Assembly (NCBI GenBank): GCA_910577925.1
Contig: CAJTOI010000030.1
Span: 1-36,436 of the forward strand
Direction: 5' to 3'
Length of the DNA stretch: 36,436 bases
Origin: an uncultured Roseburia sp.
Lineage (GTDB): Bacteria > Bacillota > Clostridia > Lachnospirales > Lachnospiraceae
How positions within the stretch are numbered: position 1 is the first letter of the stretch; each line of letters begins with the position of its first letter. The notes under the pieces were generated by a model. It saw only the letters and a list, made by a program, of their open reading frames with translations, searched no databases and was not told where the DNA came from. Of this stretch, positions 34,386 to 36,436 are shown piece after piece. The translations under genes and the position numbers were made by a program.

Positions 34386-36188
34386 TTACTTATAGTCAAA
34401 GTTGGGCACTTTTTCCCACCTGTCCTTAAAATAGTGCGCCGCCATTTTCGGTCTGCGGTCCCTTGTCAGAAGACCTTTTTTATTCCCGTCCGCGCGCATG
34501 CAGCCCTGTATCGTCGCAAAGTCCGCAAAATTCCACGCATGCTCGCCGATGAAAAAGCTGCGCCTATCAAACTCGGCATTCTGCCTGCGGTAAAACTCCA
34601 CCTGAAATTCCTCGGAAAACATCTCCGGCACACACGCGTGGATTCCGGCAACGGCATCCGCGCCGTACTCGGTGATCATCACCGGCTTGCCCTGCTTCTC
34701 CCAGAAATCAAGCTCCATGTTGAGCCCGTAGCACGCCGCGTCCAGATCACCAGACAGATTATACCAGCCGTAATAACGGTTAAAGCAGACCACATCCATC
34801 GTGCGCGTCACGAGATCCCGCTCGTAATTATTCTGACAGCAGACAAATGTCACCGGGCGGTCTGCAGGGTCAATCTCGTGTGTCAGCTCATAAAGCGAAT
34901 GCCAGTACTCATAGGCCGACTCCGGAAAATGCTCGGTGTCCGGCTCATTTCCCATCGACCACATCACAACGCACGGATGGTTTTTATCCCGCGCGATCAT
35001 ATCGCGCAGTACCTGTTCGTGGTGCTCCCTGATATGGAAGGTTTGATACGGATCGGTATGCTCGCCCGCCCCGATTCCGACTGCAGGCGTCTCGTCAATG
35101 ACAACAATCCCCTCCCTGTCGCAGAGCCCGTACATCTCCTCCGCATACGGATAGTGGCTTGTACGGAAGGAATTTGCGTGCAGCCAGTGGATCAGATTCA
35201 CATCCTTGACATCCAGACACAGATCCAGTCCTCTTCCGCGGAAAGCAGAATCCTCATGCTTTCCGAAGCCCTTAAAGTAGAACGGCTTTCCGTTAATCAA
35301 AAAGGAGGTTCCCTCCACGCGCACGGTGCGAATACCGAAGCTTTCCCCGTAGGAATCCTCCCCGTAGGTCACCTCTGCCGTGTACAGATACGGCGTTCCC
35401 GGCCACGGCCACCAGAGCTTTGCATCCGGGACGGTAATTTCCCCTTCCGCACCCGATGCCGCCGCTACTTCCGCTCCTTCCGCATCGAGAATCCTTACCG
35501 TCACCTCCCGGTCCGAGGGCGCACCCGCCGTCCGGACCGCATAGCGGACGATGCCGTCGCTCCCGTCGATATCCGGCGCCAGCGTGATATCCTCGATATA
35601 TGCCTGCGGCGTCGTATAGATACGCACCGGCCGATTCAGCCCCGCATAATTAAAAAAATCAAAGTTCGGCAGATTCTGCGGCTTTCTCCAGACCTTTGCC
35701 GCCTCGACACTCGGCACTCCCGGATTGTCCGAGCCAAAAAACGGCGTTGTCCCCTCATTTCCGATCGGAAGCGTGCTGAAATTGACGCGGTTGTCGACCG
35801 CAACCACAAGCTCCGCCGTCACTCCGGCTTCTATTTGTCCCGTCACGTCGATTTCAAACGGAAGAAAACCGCCCTTATGTTCCGCCGCCAGCACGCCGTC
35901 GATGTATACTTTTGCGCGGTGCGTCGCGGCGTCAAAGCGCAGCACAAGCCGCTGATTTTTCAGATAAGACGGAACCGTGACTTTCCTCTCATAGTAAACC
36001 CAGCCGTAATGATTCCGGTATGCCGGCTCATCCTTCTGGTCGTTGTAGGATGCCGGAACCGCAATCGGCTCCGTGTCTTTCCCGATGCTGCAGGTTTCCC
36101 CGGGGTCCGTTTCATCTCCCAGCTTAAAATTCCATACACCGCCCAGGTCAATGATTCCGCGGGCTGCATTTTCCTTCGGATATAACAT
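34386..36188 (-). CDS. uidA: GH2 beta-glucuronidase
   Basis: This 600-residue glycoside hydrolase has the jelly-roll start typical of family 2 (IDLGGVWNFKLGDETDPGET), an immunoglobulin-like domain in the middle and a C-terminal TIM barrel. The catalytic acid/base is E415 in MWSMGNEPDTE and the nucleophile E507 in MITEYGADAVAGIH. The C-terminal GNKKGLLTR contains N569-x-K571, the N-K pair that contacts the glucuronate carboxylate and marks beta-glucuronidases. There is no signal peptide, so it acts in the cytoplasm. GAGGAGG lies before the ATG. It would remove glucuronic acid from glycan fragments or from host glucuronides. The gene is separate from the transport operon but probably in the same regulon. 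Confidence 0.93.
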   Translation of the reverse strand: MLYPKENAARGIIDLGGVWNFKLGDETDPGETCSIGKDTEPIAVPASYNDQKDEPAYRNHYGWVYYERKVTVPSYLKNQRLVLRFDAATHRAKVYIDGVLAAEHKGGFLPFEIDVTGQIEAGVTAELVVAVDNRVNFSTLPIGNEGTTPFFGSDNPGVPSVEAAKVWRKPQNLPNFDFFNYAGLNRPVRIYTTPQAYIEDITLAPDIDGSDGIVRYAVRTAGAPSDREVTVRILDAEGAEVAAASGAEGEITVPDAKLWWPWPGTPYLYTAEVTYGEDSYGESFGIRTVRVEGTSFLINGKPFYFKGFGKHEDSAFRGRGLDLCLDVKDVNLIHWLHANSFRTSHYPYAEEMYGLCDREGIVVIDETPAVGIGAGEHTDPYQTFHIREHHEQVLRDMIARDKNHPCVVMWSMGNEPDTEHFPESAYEYWHSLYELTHEIDPADRPVTFVCCQNNYERDLVTRTMDVVCFNRYYGWYNLSGDLDAACYGLNMELDFWEKQGKPVMITEYGADAVAGIHACVPEMFSEEFQVEFYRRQNAEFDRRSFFIGEHAWNFADFATIQGCMRADGNKKGLLTRDRRPKMAAHYFKDRWEKVPNFDYK

Positions 36189-36306
36189 GTGATAACCTCC
36201 TCGTCTTCTGAATCAATTTCCGTCAGAAGAATATCCGCCTCTGACATTTAATTATGGTAGCGGAAACCGCAGCGTTCTTCCATATCATTTTCTACAAAAT
36301 CATGCA

Positions 36307-36436
36307 CTATTTTTTCGGATCGGCTTCTTCCCCGCCGCCAGCGGTACGGCAGGACAGTACGCCTCTCTCAATGACAAACGAATACCGGATATCCTTCCCG
36401 CCGTCGATGCGGTACGCGTCCTCCACATCCGCGCCC
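36307..36436 (-). CDS. 3' end of an unidentified gene
   Basis: The last 42 codons of a minus-strand frame end with TAG at 36307-36309. The visible peptide includes DAYRIDGGKDIRYSFVIERG and ends GGGEEADPKK. The beta-glucuronidase gene follows after 118 bases on the same strand. The fragment is too short to identify. Its presence is supported by an open frame up to the window edge and codon use like its neighbours. Confidence 0.5.
   Translation of the reverse strand, partial: GADVEDAYRIDGGKDIRYSFVIERGVLSCRTAGGGEEADPKK

Noticed and set aside
34434..36185. A plus-strand frame of 583 codons opposite the beta-glucuronidase gene.
   Set aside because: It is a compositional shadow; the minus-strand protein has all GH2 catalytic residues.
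36189..36247. A minus-strand frame that begins at 36247 and overlaps the beta-glucuronidase start.
   Set aside because: It runs out of frame into the start of the GH2 gene, has unlikely composition and lacks a ribosome binding site.

Overview
The window looks like the chromosome of a gut-type Clostridium relative, most likely a Lachnospiraceae-like Firmicute. The reasons are strong AAGGAGG ribosome binding sites, moderately GC-rich coding DNA, a YesM/YesN-type two-component pair beside a carbohydrate ABC transporter without its own ATPase, a DUF624 (YesL) protein, and a type II-C CRISPR system. The genus cannot be fixed from the sequence.

Region 1 (1-8154) is a complete type II-C CRISPR-Cas locus beside an IS66-type insertion sequence end. 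A truncated IS66 tnpA (1-227) is followed by an array of 43 identical 36-nt repeats and 42 spacers (351-3151), an intergenic hairpin, and cas2, cas1 and cas9 on the minus strand. Upstream of cas9 a degenerate repeat copy marks a tracrRNA on the minus strand (about 8119-8027), with a clear sigma-70-type promoter and a Rho-independent terminator. Each repeat ends in an extended -10 element, so each crRNA could be transcribed from its own promoter.

Region 2 (8223-20760) is a minus-strand operon for a DNA phosphorothioation defence system of the Ssp type. From its promoter the order is SspD (PAPS-reductase-like), SspB (DUF4007), SspC (large P-loop ATPase), SspA (cysteine desulfurase) and SspE (DUF262 plus DUF1524 effector). 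Three further genes follow: a 50-residue protein, a DndD/SMC-like ATPase and a 171-residue helical protein. These three form a candidate second effector module. The operon runs into the tracrRNA and cas genes on the same strand with no terminator that I can see.

Region 3 (20803-36436) is a carbohydrate-use locus. On the minus strand are a lipoprotein solute-binding protein, two MalF/MalG-type permeases, a GH88 unsaturated glucuronyl hydrolase, a heparinase II/III-type lyase, a membrane-anchored protein of unknown function and a YesL protein, closed by a strong terminator. Divergent from the binding protein are a YesM-type sensor kinase and a YesN-type response regulator. Beyond them lie a small unrecognised gene, an iron-sulphur aldo/keto-reductase-fold protein, a GH2 beta-glucuronidase and the 3' end of another gene. 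Lyase, GH88 and beta-glucuronidase together point to a uronic-acid-containing polysaccharide, such as a glycosaminoglycan, as the substrate. Apart from the CRISPR array, no stretch longer than 300 bases lacks a gene.
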